Counted from the stretch's first letter, positions 1 through 10,650 are shown. The stretch: DNA of 64,000 nt from Diphasiastrum complanatum (GCA_029204225.1 CM055100.1:66495656-66559655); one strand, 5' to 3'. The notes: generated from the sequence alone by a model not told the origin. A program made the numbers and translations.

Positions 1-783
1 GGGTCTTTGATATGCATTGCAAAATTAACATGATCTATACAAAACATAAACTCTCCTCCAAGATCGTCTAGTTTTTTGGCTATATGCATGTCAAAATCAA
101 TGTACCTCTCAGAATCAAAGAACGTGTCCTTTGGAACATTGGGCAGTCTGATCTGCAACTCTTTATTAGTTGCATCAACATAGGAAACAATCATGTCCAC
201 CACTGTATTTAAATCATTCGCATGTAGAGATGGAGAACTGTGCATTTCAGGATTAGGGGTTGTGGGAGGACTCTCAACCAATTTAATACCTGACGTACTT
301 GCCAAATCTTTTCTGATGCGAGGAGACGAGGGTGAAGAGCTAGGAGACCTAGGCTTGAACGCTTCGGTTGTGCTTGCTTTCTCTTTTTTCGGGGTGGGAC
401 AGGCCCTCTTTCAAGAGGAACTTGCCTTTGTGTGAAGCCAGACTTAAAAATGCTATCATAGGTGTTTCGAAGCCTCATGACAAGAAGCATGTCCTTGGGC
501 ATCAATGTCACCCTCTTGGCATGTATCGAGCATAGGATCGAATCCTCAAACATTTTTGTCTGGAAGTCCTCATATGCAATATGGAGTGCCTCCAATGCAG
601 TGATATTCCACCTCACTACATAGGGCAGATGAGTAGTCATATCCTGCGCGTGACCTCCCTCACAGCCCGGTAGAAGGTTGCTTTCGAGATCAGAAGCTTG
701 GTGCTCCTTTGAAATGCCCTTATGTCCCTCAACCATGGACGACGAGGTCTTCCGCATCTTTGCGGACGTACGGGTTCAAAAGT
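1..783 (-). pseudogene. CENH3-like histone-fold gene relic with C-terminal extension, runs off left edge
   Basis: Read on the minus strand, three frames together give a histone H3 fold. Frame one (783-649) has a basic tail, then WLRDIRAFQRSTKLL and FYRAVREVT, matching the H3 alpha-N and alpha-1 region. Frame two (about 649-464) continues with AQDM, then RWNITALEALHIAYEDF, FEDSILCSIHAKRVTLM and PKD, matching alpha-2 to alpha-3. The RW before alpha-2, the EDF and RVTLM (canonical H3 has RVTIM) are features of centromeric H3. A one-base frame change falls near 650. After the fold comes a Lys/Arg/Pro-rich stretch. A third frame stays open from 410 to base 1 with a Ser/Pro-rich linker and then an unrecognised acidic domain. 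A stop lies just upstream at 784-786. CENH3 normally ends soon after alpha-3, so the extension is unusual. Broken gene, or exons with unseen junctions; H3 relationship likely, centromeric type inferred. Confidence 0.6.
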
Positions 784-839
784 CTATGGACAGGCTGGTT
801 CAACAAAGCTAGTAAGCCTAGCGGTTTGCTTTGTCCAAG

Positions 840-1120
840 CCATTGAGGCTGGATATCTCTATGATGCAAGAGAGAATTACTATGGCGATGAATGACAGAC
901 TTGTTCACGTGATGGAGATACTGGGAGGTACAGATGGATATCTCTACGATGTGAGGATAGCGGTACAAAAGAAGAGCAAGATATATTCTCTCGCGTGATG
1001 GCAATACTGGAAACTGTGAGGCTGATATCGCTACGGCGCGAGAGAGTAGCACAATCAGGCAGAGGGAGGAAGGCGCTCGCGTGATGGCGATATCGGGTCA
1101 GCAAGTCCTGTGGGAGTATA
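840..1120. repeat. Diverged tandem motif repeat, GATATC / CGCGTGATGGCGATA type
   Basis: Two short motifs alternate about three times each. One is GATATCTCTACGATG-like, near 850, 930 and 1022. The other is CGCGTGATGGCGATA-like, near 907, 993 and 1077. The period is about 80-90 bases. Inverted versions recur near 1590-1700 (for example TATCGCCATCACGAGAGA), so the block 840-1720 has a loose inverted layout. No protein is supported here. Confidence 0.45.
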
Positions 1121-1224
1121 TCAAGAAGAAAGCAAATTGAACGAAAACCTATAAAATCATGGCAAATGGACTTATATAGCAAAAAAAAGTTCACACACGT
1201 GAAAACTTGCGACACATGGCCCAA

Positions 1225-1425
1225 TCAATAACTGATGTGTGGAACTACATGTCTGGATCCACATGTCTGAAACTGCATGTCTCGAACCACACATTTGGGA
1301 TTGCATGTGTGGACACATGGTCGAGTGGTATAGTGACATGTGCACGTATAAGCCCGCATGTGTGGGCACACGGCCGAATGGCAAATTGACGTGTATTGTA
1401 GCATGTGTTGCACATGTGGACGATT
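1225..1425. repeat. Cluster of ACATGT / CATGTG palindromic hexamers
   Basis: Around ten CATGTG, CATGTC, ACATGT or CACATG hexamers occur within about 200 bases, typically 15-22 bases apart, with unlike sequence between them. Short ORFs on both strands are by-products of this repetition. It lies between the direct and inverted copies of the neighbouring motif repeat. Confidence 0.4.
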
Positions 1426-1978
1426 ATATTATGCATGAGAGATCTGATCCATTGTTGGATCGACGTGTGTACGACTTGGATTTCATTGGTTTTAGCTATA
1501 TAAATGTTGTTCGATCAGTTAGAAACTTTTGCTTAGTTATCGATTTTCACTCCCCGTAGCTCTTGTTTTGTCCACACTTCCAGTTCTTTGCAGTATCGCT
1601 ACCACGCGAGAATCTAGGTCAGATTCCTGTACAAGCTGGCATCCCTCATGTCGCTGCGATATCTGGTCAATCACTAGTATCGCCATCACGAGAGAAATGC
1701 CTGAATTTTTTGTAGCTTCCTTCTTGCACGCCTTCCTCCTTGAATCTAGGGTTGGTAATTACATAGGTCACTACAAGACATATTTCCATACGTCTTTTGA
1801 TATCGAGAGGTTTGGATCTGAACATAAATCATATTTCTTGACCTTGTATAGTATTATGATAGTCTGAATCAATCTATGTTGATAATGGATAATCTACGAT
1901 TCATCCATTTCCATGACCTGGTACAACCACTTTCAAAGCAAGATCACAACCGACGATTCATGAAAATAGTGAGTGATT

Positions 1979-2230
1979 TCAAATGTGTGGTCCATTGTGA
2001 CCAGCACAATCGATCATGTCGATTTTTGCAGGAGGGCATGGGCTTTGTGTTTTATCTTTCTGCTCTTGTTCCTGAAGAGGCAGGAAATTCAAGGCTAAGC
2101 ATTGAGGTGCCTCATCATCAGCTGATTCTGTGATATCATAATCAGTTATTGTTGATGACGTCTTGGGTGCTGACGAGGAGGCAAGATTGGCAGCAATGTA
2201 CGACCTAGCCGAGTCTCGTGCATTGTTCAT
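1979..2230 (-). CDS. Small unrecognised ORF, 83 aa
   Basis: This open frame starts at an ATG in a favourable purine-rich context and encodes a Ser/Thr/Ala-rich, acidic N-terminal half with a Gln/Lys-rich stretch. No domain is recognised. It lies head-to-head with the two-exon ORF beginning near 2270, only about 40 bases apart, which would suit a shared promoter. The plus strand of the same interval is also partly open (1876-2133), so the coding strand is uncertain. Confidence 0.22.
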   Translation of the reverse strand: MNNARDSARSYIAANLASSSAPKTSSTITDYDITESADDEAPQCLALNFLPLQEQEQKDKTQSPCPPAKIDMIDCAGHNGPHI

Positions 2231-2269
2231 TTCTTCCTTGTCTCTGTTCTCAATTTACCGGTGTATTAT

Positions 2270-2876
2270 ATGAATAGTGTCGCATACCTCTCTTTGAATG
2301 ATGTTGGAGATGTTTTTGATCTGAGGGAGGATGAGATATTATCAATTCTGTCTAATTTGTGGCTGGACGAGACTGAAGCCCTGCAGTCAATCATGTCTGA
2401 AAGTAGGGCATACCAAGCAAATTTGCCCAATGAGAAGGAATTTTTGAGAATCCAGAGCAGATATGTCTCACAGTCCTCAAAAACTAATCCATCCACTGCT
2501 TCGACGACCATAGTTGCTGGTCATGATCTACATACTGCTGCAATTATTCAAGCTGATGAGCATGATCTGGTAGGTAAATTTGGTTTTATTTGAATGAGAT
2601 TTCTATTCAAATATAGTTATTTTGTTCTCAAGATATGTGACCTTTGCTCGTATTTTACAGGCTACTGTGGAGGTAGATGCCTTTACAACAAGGCATGGAT
2701 ATGTGAGGGAAGGCCAGGGATCACGACAAAGGGATTCATCCCTGTCCCATTATTTGATGTGCTTTGTAAAAAAAGAGACTTGCATTCATCATAGCAAAAT
2801 TTCTTCAGATGCTGCGACGATAATAATGGAAATTAAAGCGTTACCATATTTCTTGAACGGGCATAAGTACCCTTAG
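2270..2876 (+). CDS. Unrecognised two-exon ORF, about 171 aa
   Basis: Exon 1 (2270-2569) encodes an acidic, helix-rich sequence including VFDLREDEILSIL. It ends CTG before a GTAGGT donor. A 91-base intron ends in a pyrimidine-rich tract and TTTTACAG at 2660. Exon 2 (2661-2876) continues in the same phase with ATVEVDAF and finishes LNGHKYP before TAG. Joining gives 100 plus 71 codons without a stop. Good splice signals and phase are the main evidence. The product is not recognised; it could be an accessory gene of the adjacent transposase-like relic, but that is speculation. Confidence 0.35.
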
Positions 2877-3300
2877 AATACATATAAAATTATTTTTGCG
2901 AAGAGAGACATTGTCATAAAAGTATTTGGCTATGTAGCTGAGGAAGTTCCTAAAATGTCTTCCTTCTTAGCTGTTTTCTTTGTATAAATAGACTTGAGCA
3001 AAAGAAGATCCATTGATTTTCTAGATCCATATGATAGAAAAAAACTTCTTCATGACCACACAACAAGGCTGATCATTAAAGATAAAGAGAAACAATGATT
3101 TTGTTGTGCATTGTACTTGAAATGATGCCATATAAATACATATACTCTTTTCGTCTGATATCATGAAAATTTACTATGGATTGAGTTTTGCATCAATATT
3201 ATTTTTGTCTATAAATTTGCACGCCTTTCTAAATTTCTGATAATTTGTTGATCTAGTTTTGTATCGGATTTGAACACGTCTGTAGAACCATTGAAATAGC
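2877..3300. other. AT-rich spacer, no gene seen
   Basis: AT-rich sequence between the two-exon plus ORF and the end of the minus-strand transposase-like relic. No coding frame or repeat is supported. Confidence 0.4.
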
Positions 3301-5884
3301 CGGATGATGTAACTATTTTTTTTGAGATGTTCCACCGTGTTGTGTATTTCGATGAAATGCTGCTCTGGCTTGCCAATGCGATTTCTCCATTCCTTCTGAT
3401 GACCAAATACTTAGACTGCCGTAAGCTTTTGTAAAAAATGATGTATGATGTCATAAAATGTGCTGCAATATCAGAGATACAAACATTGTCATATTAATCA
3501 TTTTAAATTTAGTATATGTGCAATGAAATTATAATTCTACGAGTTAGTTACATTGAAAAGAGATTTACCATATAATGCGTAGTAATATGACCTTCACCCC
3601 AGGCGTCTTTAATTGCATCCACAAACTCAATTATTGATTTCTCAATTAGTAGGATATTAGTATCAGATAGTTTATCTTTTCTGAGCAATTTGACCATGTT
3701 TCAAGCTTTGTCCAGACTTCAACTTTTTTAATCCTCGTTGTTCCTTTTCCTTCAAAATCCTTTGTGGCATTGAGTACATCTATCCAAATTGAGTACTGGA
3801 TTTTAGTCGGTTTTCCGGAATGATTTGATAAGAAACGACGAGCTTTGGATCCTCTTATGTTTGGTTTGCATGGGATGTTTCTCGTTTTCCCCGAAGGTTC
3901 TCATCCTTTTGTATTTTAACGTGTCCTTTATGAAAACATGCTTTTTGTAGAACTTCCTCCAATCGAGTTATTGCTTTTTTGGCTAATGACTCTGGCTTAG
4001 TATTCCAAGCAAACCAAATATGAAGGTATATCAATTTTTTGATAATTCTAACCTCTCCATATAGTGTACAAATATGAACATTTTTAAGTGGAAACGGTAC
4101 TACTGGCTTCCAAGTCGGATCTTCTATATCCCTTGAAACTCTCGTGCTCTTCAACATGTCCTGTGTAGTTTTCATGCAATAGAGGCATGGATGTTTTGAA
4201 CTTGCTCCATGTGAGACATTGAACATGCACTTCAACGACTTCATGTCTCCAGCCAAATGCCATTCCACCTTAAAATTACCTATTCCAAGAACAGTGAGTG
4301 GTGTGTCACTCATATTATTCTTAATTATCTCTGGATAATCTGTTTTCCTAAAAATCCAAAATAGAATGTCATGATCTTCTTTTAAAACCTGTTTGAAACA
4401 CAAAATCATGAACTTTGTTAAGAGAATTGAACTTAGACCTATAATAACAAAACAATATTAGCTTAAAACACAAAACATAAATTCTTGAAATGAATTAGTT
4501 GCTAGTACTCAATAAAATAGATTTAAACCTGAAAAGCTGCTAACCACCAAATATTGTTTTCGGACTGCACACTGAAATTAAGACTCTCCGAGGTTATCAT
4601 ATTGCTTAATGCTCCATTCATAAGTGTAACACTAATCCTTTCCAGCCTTTGTCCCTTTATTACTTCCGATTCATCTAACTTGAGAACTAATATCAATTTT
4701 TCAACACTTTCATTTGTGATTCCATAAAACTTTACAGTAAATGATTCAGATCTACAAACACATTGTTGTGGAATCATATGACAAAGTGCCATATTTTGAG
4801 CTATAAATTTCATTGTTATGGTAAGGAATACCAACGATGTTTTGCAAACCCATGTTTAAGACGTCCCTCTCTAATTTGATTTGAAAGGGCCGGGGAATAG
4901 GAAATTTTTTTATATGTGCTTGTCGAAATGCCTCTTTGATAGTTTTAAACATTGTGTCATATGCATCCTTGCTAATACCAGAATAATCACATGCTCCTTG
5001 TATCAATTTTCGGTCAATGATCTTGCCAACTTCGCCCATAAGGGCCTCTGCAATCTTGGACTTGATTCGATAATATCGTTGATTTCCTAGTAGACTCATC
5101 GTTGACTTGGCTGTAAGTACTACACTCAAAGACTTTCCAATCATGTCCTTGTCTTTCGAATTTTGATTGGTGACTAAAGCTGATCTGCAAAATTAAAATA
5201 AGACTTAAAAACAAAAAAAATTTACAATCATTGATGTGCTAGATGAAACAAAACACATGAATAGTTTAAAACATAATCTTACTTGAAAGCATATATTCTT
5301 TTTTTCCATCGACCCCACTTGTTGAAAGCTCATCAATACCTTTTAAAATAACTCTTTTTCGCTTATTGTTTAGTATTTTCTTCCATAATGTGTTTACTTT
5401 TGCATTTATTTGACAATATGAGGTACGCAATGTTTGTACAATTAGTTTCATATTGTCAGTTTCTTGGTTAAGGTTTAATATAATATCTCGCAAAAGAGAA
5501 TTATCTATCTTCAAGATTTCATTCTCTTCTTTTGTTTGCAACAAAAGAGTTTCTTTTTCTCTGTAGTTAGTAAGCGAACCATTCAACATATTTTCCAAAT
5601 AATGGATTTTTTTCATTGAATTACTAATGCCATAATCTTTCACAATAACCCAATAGACCATTGTGTCATTCACACAAAAACAGTATGAGTTGTGTGACTG
5701 ATCTAAAATTTGGATGATGCATTGAGCGTGGATCGATTGGATATAAACTTCCATCAACCCATAGATCACAATGTTTCTTGTCTTCCGTCCTTTGGTGAGC
5801 TGGTAAGGTGGATCCTTTCAGATTTTTTTTCGACAGTGGAGCATATTTTGTGGGAAGATCGATATGGAGATGATATTTAGACAT
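3300..5884 (-). pseudogene. Multi-exon DDE-transposase-like gene relic
   Basis: Minus-strand frames from 5884 to about 3300 read as one gene. Order: an N-terminal region with a long coiled coil (about 5600-5290); a possible 103-base intron (5282-5180, GTAAGA donor); a helical block (5144-4752); a beta-strand block with KLDESEV and SVTLMN (near 4680-4600), a candidate first acidic residue; an in-phase intron 4528-4389; then WHLAGDMKSL and HGASSKHPCLYC (near 4260-4170), a GD-K motif plus a Cys-x2-Cys knuckle; a further frame at 3850-3570; and WSSEGMEKSH with NTQHGG (near 3400-3330), a candidate catalytic Glu block. This order suits an RNase H-like DDE transposase. Frame changes near 5700, 4790 and 3680 and an in-frame TGA near 3450 show decay. 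The family is not named with confidence; a host gene of unknown role is the alternative. Confidence 0.42.
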
Positions 5885-6570
5885 CTTAATAATCGATAGA
5901 TTAATCTAGTAGAAAACCATATTGTTATATATATCTTGCAAGCTATTAAAACTCATCTTAATTGAAAAAAAAAATAACTAAAAAAGTTTGAAATGAACTT
6001 GGCGCTCTTTTTGATCCAACACACTCCATGTTTCTTGCTCTATATGCAAAATCAAAGCTTTGCAGTTATGAGCAAAATACTTTTTCAATAGATGTGTGTT
6101 AAAATTGCAAATTTTTGAATTGCAAAAGTTTGAAATAACCTTGCCGCTTCATTTGATTTAACACACTCCATGTTTTCTGAATTGCAAAAATTTAAATTCA
6201 CGTAGGTGCTCATTGTGATCCAAAATATTCAAAGTTTCTTGCCATGCTATGCAGATCGATAAGACTGTTTTCCATTGATGTGAATGCTTTGAGTAGATGG
6301 AAAGAAACTTTGATGTGCAATACAATTTGCATTTACATGAGAAGTTATGTTAGTTAATGGTAGAAAATAGAATCTTGAAGTATGGACCCCACGCGTTGCA
6401 GCTTCCCAACCTCCAATTAACTACACACGTTACTAGTGAGGTCAAGTCATCGGAGTTGTGCGGGCAGACCAAAAGCTCGGTCGGAGTTTTAAAATCCAAC
6501 GGTTTTCTCTCTCTTATGTGGCATTTCTTAGACAACCCTTTTGGGCCTTGGAACTCCTCTAATGCTCATG
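5885..6570. other. AT-rich spacer, no gene supported
   Basis: Short repeated phrases around AACACACTCCATG occur near 6018 and 6162, suggesting a local diverged duplication of about 140 bases. The plus ORF at 6357-6662 overlaps the start of a copia RNase H relic in another frame and is not believed. Confidence 0.35.
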
Positions 6571-6574
6571 GAAC

Positions 6575-6990
6575 AGTTGTAAGAAAACCTTTATTACTCT
6601 TTCATCCACAGAAGCAGAATACATTGCTGCTTCTCAATCTATTAAAGAAGCATTTTGATTGAGAAATTTATTGTCAAACATAAGCTTGTATCAATATAGC
6701 CCAACAATTATATCCTGTGATAATCAGAGTGCTATTGCCTTCCAACCCTAGATTTCACTATGATAATCATAGTGCTATTGCCTTATCGGCCAATCCTAGA
6801 TTTCATTCTAGGAGTAAGCACATTGAGATCTGATATCACTATATTAGGGGCAAGTTTCTCAACAAGATGTACTGTAGAATGCAGGACATGGTTGCACATA
6901 TATTTACAAAGGCATTAAGTGTTAATGCACATAACAAATTTTGTGCATTGCTTAGTTTGAAGATCAAGGCATTTACAGATCCAGATTAAA
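6575..6990 (+). pseudogene. Ty1/copia RNase H relic
   Basis: One plus frame gives LSSTEAEYIAASQSIKEA, then a TGA where copia elements have Trp, then LRNLLS, DNQSAIA, RFHSRSKHIEI and DMVAHIFTKALS. These are the C-terminal RNase H motifs of a Ty1/copia polyprotein in the usual order. An internal duplication near 6715-6790 (the DNQSAIA region) and stops show it is dead. It leads directly into a polypurine tract and a 3' LTR, so it is the 3' end of a plus-strand element. Confidence 0.8.
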
Positions 6991-7325
6991 AGGGGGTGTT
7001 GGATTTATTTTCTCTACTCTCCTAAATCCTATGTTAATCTACCTCCATTCATACTGCTGCTGTTTTACTCATGTTGTCCCACAGTTTGCATATTTGAACT
7101 GTTTGTCGCTACAGTCTGCATCTTTACTCAAGAATTTCCACAGGCAAAAAAAATCCGACATTGTCGCCTTTTTACCTTCGGGCCATCCTGAACAACTAAG
7201 TGTTTTGCGACACTTCCAAAAAAGCGACAGTTGCATAGTCTACATTTTTACACGCAATTTATGATAGGCAACAAATGCAAAAAATGCAACACTGCATTTT
7301 TACACGTAATTTATGATAGGCGTGG
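6984..7325 (+). mobile_element. Polypurine tract and truncated 3' LTR of a copia element
   Basis: AAAAGGGGG is followed by TGTTGGATTTATTTTC at 6997, the standard polypurine-tract/LTR start arrangement. The LTR start resembles those at 8539 and 13410. The segment 7085-7300 is a diverged copy of 8645-8890 (shared: CTACAGTCTGCAT, CTTCGGGCCATC, TTTTGCGACACTT). The LTR appears to stop near 7325. Confidence 0.65.
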
Positions 7326-7379
7326 CGGTCCCACGACACATCACAAGATTTATTCACTTGGGGCTCTGATTGGCCTCTC

Positions 7380-7745
7380 GTCATACTTTGATGAGATGGT
7401 ACTGCACCTTCTCCGTGAATTCCAGACGCGTCGTGTTAAAGTCTTTCTTGTGCGGTAGGAAGCACTTATTCGCCCCGACAATCCATTTTGACGTGGTCCA
7501 TGCCGTAAATCTTGATTCCCATTGTCCGCCCAGCATCCCAGCACGATAGTATAACCTAGCAAGTGGCAATTGATCTTGAACACTTTCAGACGCCATTGGT
7601 TTATTTGGATCGAAAGCCAATTGGAGAAGGAAATCATCCCACCTTGCTGCTACGGACGCCAACATTGTCAAATCATTCACAAAATGCGCAGATTGCCTGT
7701 AACGGTCGGATCTGGCAAATGTCTATACTCGGCCGCATAAAATTG
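7380..7745 (-). pseudogene. Unrecognised coding relic
   Basis: A minus frame reads ALQFYAAEYRHLPDPTVTGN, hits a stop, then continues in a neighbouring frame through LTMLASVAARWDDFLLQL and ARLYYRAGMLGGQWESR, ending near 7381. Composition and length look coding, but I do not recognise the family. It lies downstream, on the same strand, of the acidic/coiled-coil coding relic that runs from 10374 to 8175 and may be its 3' part or a separate gene piece. Confidence 0.35.
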
Positions 7746-8174
7746 TAAGGCCCTGTTGAAATCAATGGATATTTGCCAATTGTAAATGTGATGAATTTGA
7801 ACCAATTTTGGTGAGAGACCCAACTTTATTCACTACTTGACATTTAGGCCCTGCGACATTAAAAGTCTCACAAAAAGGCCTAAAGTCCTTTTATTAACTT
7901 TCTAATTATCAAATAACTATGTGATCATCAGGTTGGACTTACACACGCAGGGTGCCAAATCCCTCTCACTTATTAACTAGGGTTAGAATTGCCTTGGGAT
8001 CCACAAACATAACTCCTGATAGAATCCGGAGTCTTTTCAAATACGGTTGTTCTCCATGTCGACTGCTCTCCCAATGCTGGTAGCCAACTCTTTGTCCTCC
8101 TGTATCTCAGAGGTCTTGAATTTAATTACCCATCCACCCCTCGAGGACATATGAGAATGTTATTGTAGAAATGT
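7746..8174. other. Spacer without supported gene
   Basis: No open frame of interest. It lies between the coding relic at 7380-7745 and the C-terminal part of the coiled-coil gene. It may contain introns or degraded coding sequence of the same minus-strand locus. Confidence 0.3.
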
Positions 8175-8538
8175 TCAGATCTGGTCCTCGATGGTGATCG
8201 GTTTTTGGAACAAAGGCCTGGGCCTTGACGTTGATGGACCTTCTTCTGTGGCCTGGACATCTGATATATCTTGGATTTCTGGCCCATCCAAACCTCTATC
8301 CATGCCTCTTTGATCTTGGTGCTGACGCGAGAATTGCGGCATCACAGTAACTAGAATTTGAGGGCCGGCTTTCAACACTTGAGCGGATGTCTTTTCATAA
8401 TCTTTGATTGCTTTTGCCTTTTCCAGCTCAGTTGAAGCTTTAACTTTGAAGCTGTGCCTACTTTTTGATAGGTCTCAACTTTTCTGAACAAATATCTTAT
8501 CTTCGTTACTGAGACAAGACAATCCGGATTTGTGTCTA
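8175..8538 (-). pseudogene. C-terminal part of split acidic/coiled-coil gene
   Basis: Minus frames read DTNPDCLVSVTKIRYLF, then after a one-base shift KASTELEKAKAIKDYEKTSA and a Pro/Gln/Asp-rich tail ending at 8175. The helical, charged character continues that of the segment at 9604-10374. The two parts are separated by the LTR at 8539-9601. Function unknown. Confidence 0.4.
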
Positions 8539-9601
8539 TGTTGGAGTTTAATCTTACTCCTACTCATCCTAACTGCCCTCCTTCCTCTTCATGTGAATCA
8601 TTCTCTCAAGCAGTCTGTAGAAAATGAATTGTTTTTCAACAGTCTATATTTTTAGACTGATTGTCACTACAGTCTGCATTTTTACTCAAAAATTTTCACA
8701 GGAAACCCGACATTGTCACCTTTCCACCTTCGGGCCATCATGAGCAACGAGATGTTTTGCGACACTTGTGCTAACTCGGTTTTTAGGCCATTTGACACTT
8801 CCAGAAATGCAACACTACTTCACGAAAAATGCAACACTCTAAAAAATACACAGAATTTCAAGTACAGACTGTCTACGTCTTCACGCTTCAATAACAACTG
8901 TTCTAATTAGTCAGTTAATCAGCTGTTAAAAGTGATCTTGTAAATGTAAAACCAGAATAATACAAGATCTTCCAGTTGCTATATATATGTAAATGAGCAA
9001 TTGAAGGGATGATGATCAGAGAGAGATTCAAAAGTTGATTCATTAGATAGACAGAGATCAAACAACCAAAACGGGTCTTCTAGTAGCTGACTCCTCAAAG
9101 TTAGTGATCATATAGAGAGAGAGATATATATTCAACTTTAGCAATTGATTTGAGTCTGTAAGTAGGACCGTGTGCTTATCAACGCAATTGTATTGTGATC
9201 TGATTGTTGTGTTACAACATTATCATACAGATTCGTTAACAGTTTTTGCATTCTTGTTGAATGAAATTAACTCTCACTCCTCTTATGGAAACATCATTAT
9301 CAGAGAAATGTATGGTTGTCTCTGATGCCTAAGTTATTTCTACATTCTCTTCATATCAGTTTATCAACATTAGAGGATTGTGTGGTTGTCTCAGACACCT
9401 AATCGTTTCTGCAGTCTCTCTTTCACGGCATTCTATGACTCCTACACTGATAATCTTATTCAACACAACAGAGCAGCTCTCAATCTTCGTTCTCTAAGTA
9501 ATTCACAATTCTATTAACATAGTTATCATTGTTCTTTCATATTTGACTTCATTTTGTTGGTGTCTGTCAGAGCCGACAATCTCCGTACAACAACACCAAG
9601 A
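8539..9601 (+). mobile_element. Solo LTR (copia type) inserted in a gene, 5-bp duplication GTCTA
   Basis: The segment starts TGTTGGAGTTTAATC at 8539 and is flanked by GTCTA at 8534-8538 and 9602-9606, a plausible target-site duplication. A diverged inverted copy lies at 12051-12870, where the LTR is followed by a tRNA-Met-type primer site, which supports LTR identity. The 3' terminus here reads ...CCAAGA rather than ...CA, so the exact end is uncertain. Coding sense on the minus strand resumes on both sides. No internal element sequence remains, so it is a solo LTR left by LTR-LTR recombination. Confidence 0.55.
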
Positions 9602-9603
9602 GT

Positions 9604-10374
9604 CTACAAGTACATGTCTCTCTCAAGGGTGGTCGCATCCAATTCACCTTGGAGTTTGTCACGGTCAAGTGTGGCCATGTCCAGTTGTTCGACTAACAAC
9701 AACACCTGTTGTTTAGCATCTTGCACAACCTTGTCCACTTGATCTTGTGCGGTTGTCAATGCATCCTGAAGAGTTCCCACATGGCCTTTAAGAGCATCAA
9801 CTATTTGTTGGGCTTCTTTTAGTTCAACTTCAAATTTTGTCTCATGTTTCTTGGCAATCTTGATCTCACAATTCAACTGAATAACCTTCTGGCTTATATC
9901 AGTGTATTCTCGGTACCCATCTCTGATATTTGTTTATCCATGTCTTTCTTGTCATCGGGCATGGTCTGGATCACTCGCACAAGATTTGAGACTAAACTTA
10001 ATGCGTCACCAGCGTCCACTTGGGTTGTAGCAAAAACAGCAGGAGCAGCACTTGTGGGGATTGTGCTAGTTTGGCTCTGGTGTTTGGCCGGTTCTTCTTC
10101 TTCAAAAACATCTTGTTCTTCAAATCCTTCTGGCATCGTGGCGTCGAACTGCTTCGAAGATGGAACAACATGAGCGACCCGAATGGTGTCTGGTGCTACG
10201 TCGGCTTGATCTTGCTGATTGATTTGAAATGAGTCATAAAAAACAATAGAACTGTCATGGAACTATTTGAATCCTTTTCCAGGAGATTGGGTATCAAAGG
10301 GTCCTGGACTCTTGGGCATCTCAAAAATTTCATCTGGGCCCAATGGGTTGGAATCATCAAACATACCCATAAAA
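9604..10374 (-). pseudogene. N-terminal acidic and coiled-coil part of split unknown gene
   Basis: The minus frame from 10374 begins MGMFDDSNPLGPDEIFEM, has one TAG near 10270, then continues through an acidic, Gln/Pro/Ala-rich region (10136-9894). After a one-base shift near 9920 it enters a long heptad-rich coiled coil (QKVIQLNCEIKIAKK onward, 9876-9604). Together with 8538-8175 it would encode a protein of over 350 residues. The stop, the frameshift and the LTR insertion make it a pseudogene. No catalytic motif is seen; a structural or element-encoded protein is possible. Confidence 0.45.
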
Positions 10375-10469
10375 ACTAGGATGAGCGTGAGAAGGCCACG
10401 ACGTCAGCCTTTGCTGAAATGAACGTTGGTGAAGATGCAAAGAATGCGACACTCTGACAAATGCCTTAG

Positions 10470-10650
10470 GATTTGATTTACAGATGCACCATTGCGTCAG
10501 GAGCAGCAATTCTCTAGGTCAGCAAGAAGCAGACCATTTTGGCTCAGTCATCCTACGAAGCAGAGTACGTAGCAGCAGCAAAGATGGCCAGAAGTCCGCT
10601 AGTAAGCGAGACATTATTCGTGGGAGAACGCTGCTTCTCTCATGTCGATG
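10470..10650 (+). pseudogene. Ty1/copia RNase H fragment
   Basis: A plus frame gives GAAI, a stop, then VSKKQTILAQSSYEAEYVAA, the copia RNase H core with the conserved EAEY. It decays after about 10610. It is followed by LTR-like sequence and primer-binding sites, so it marks the 3' end of another plus-strand copia copy. Confidence 0.7.

Noticed and set aside
1225-1425. CRISPR-like array
   Set aside because: The repeated unit is only a hexamer with irregular spacing, in a plant nuclear context without cas genes.
1172-1559. Overlapping ORFs on both strands with His/Cys/Met-rich proteins
   Set aside because: They arise from the CATGTG repeat; all frames are open to similar extents and none has a domain.
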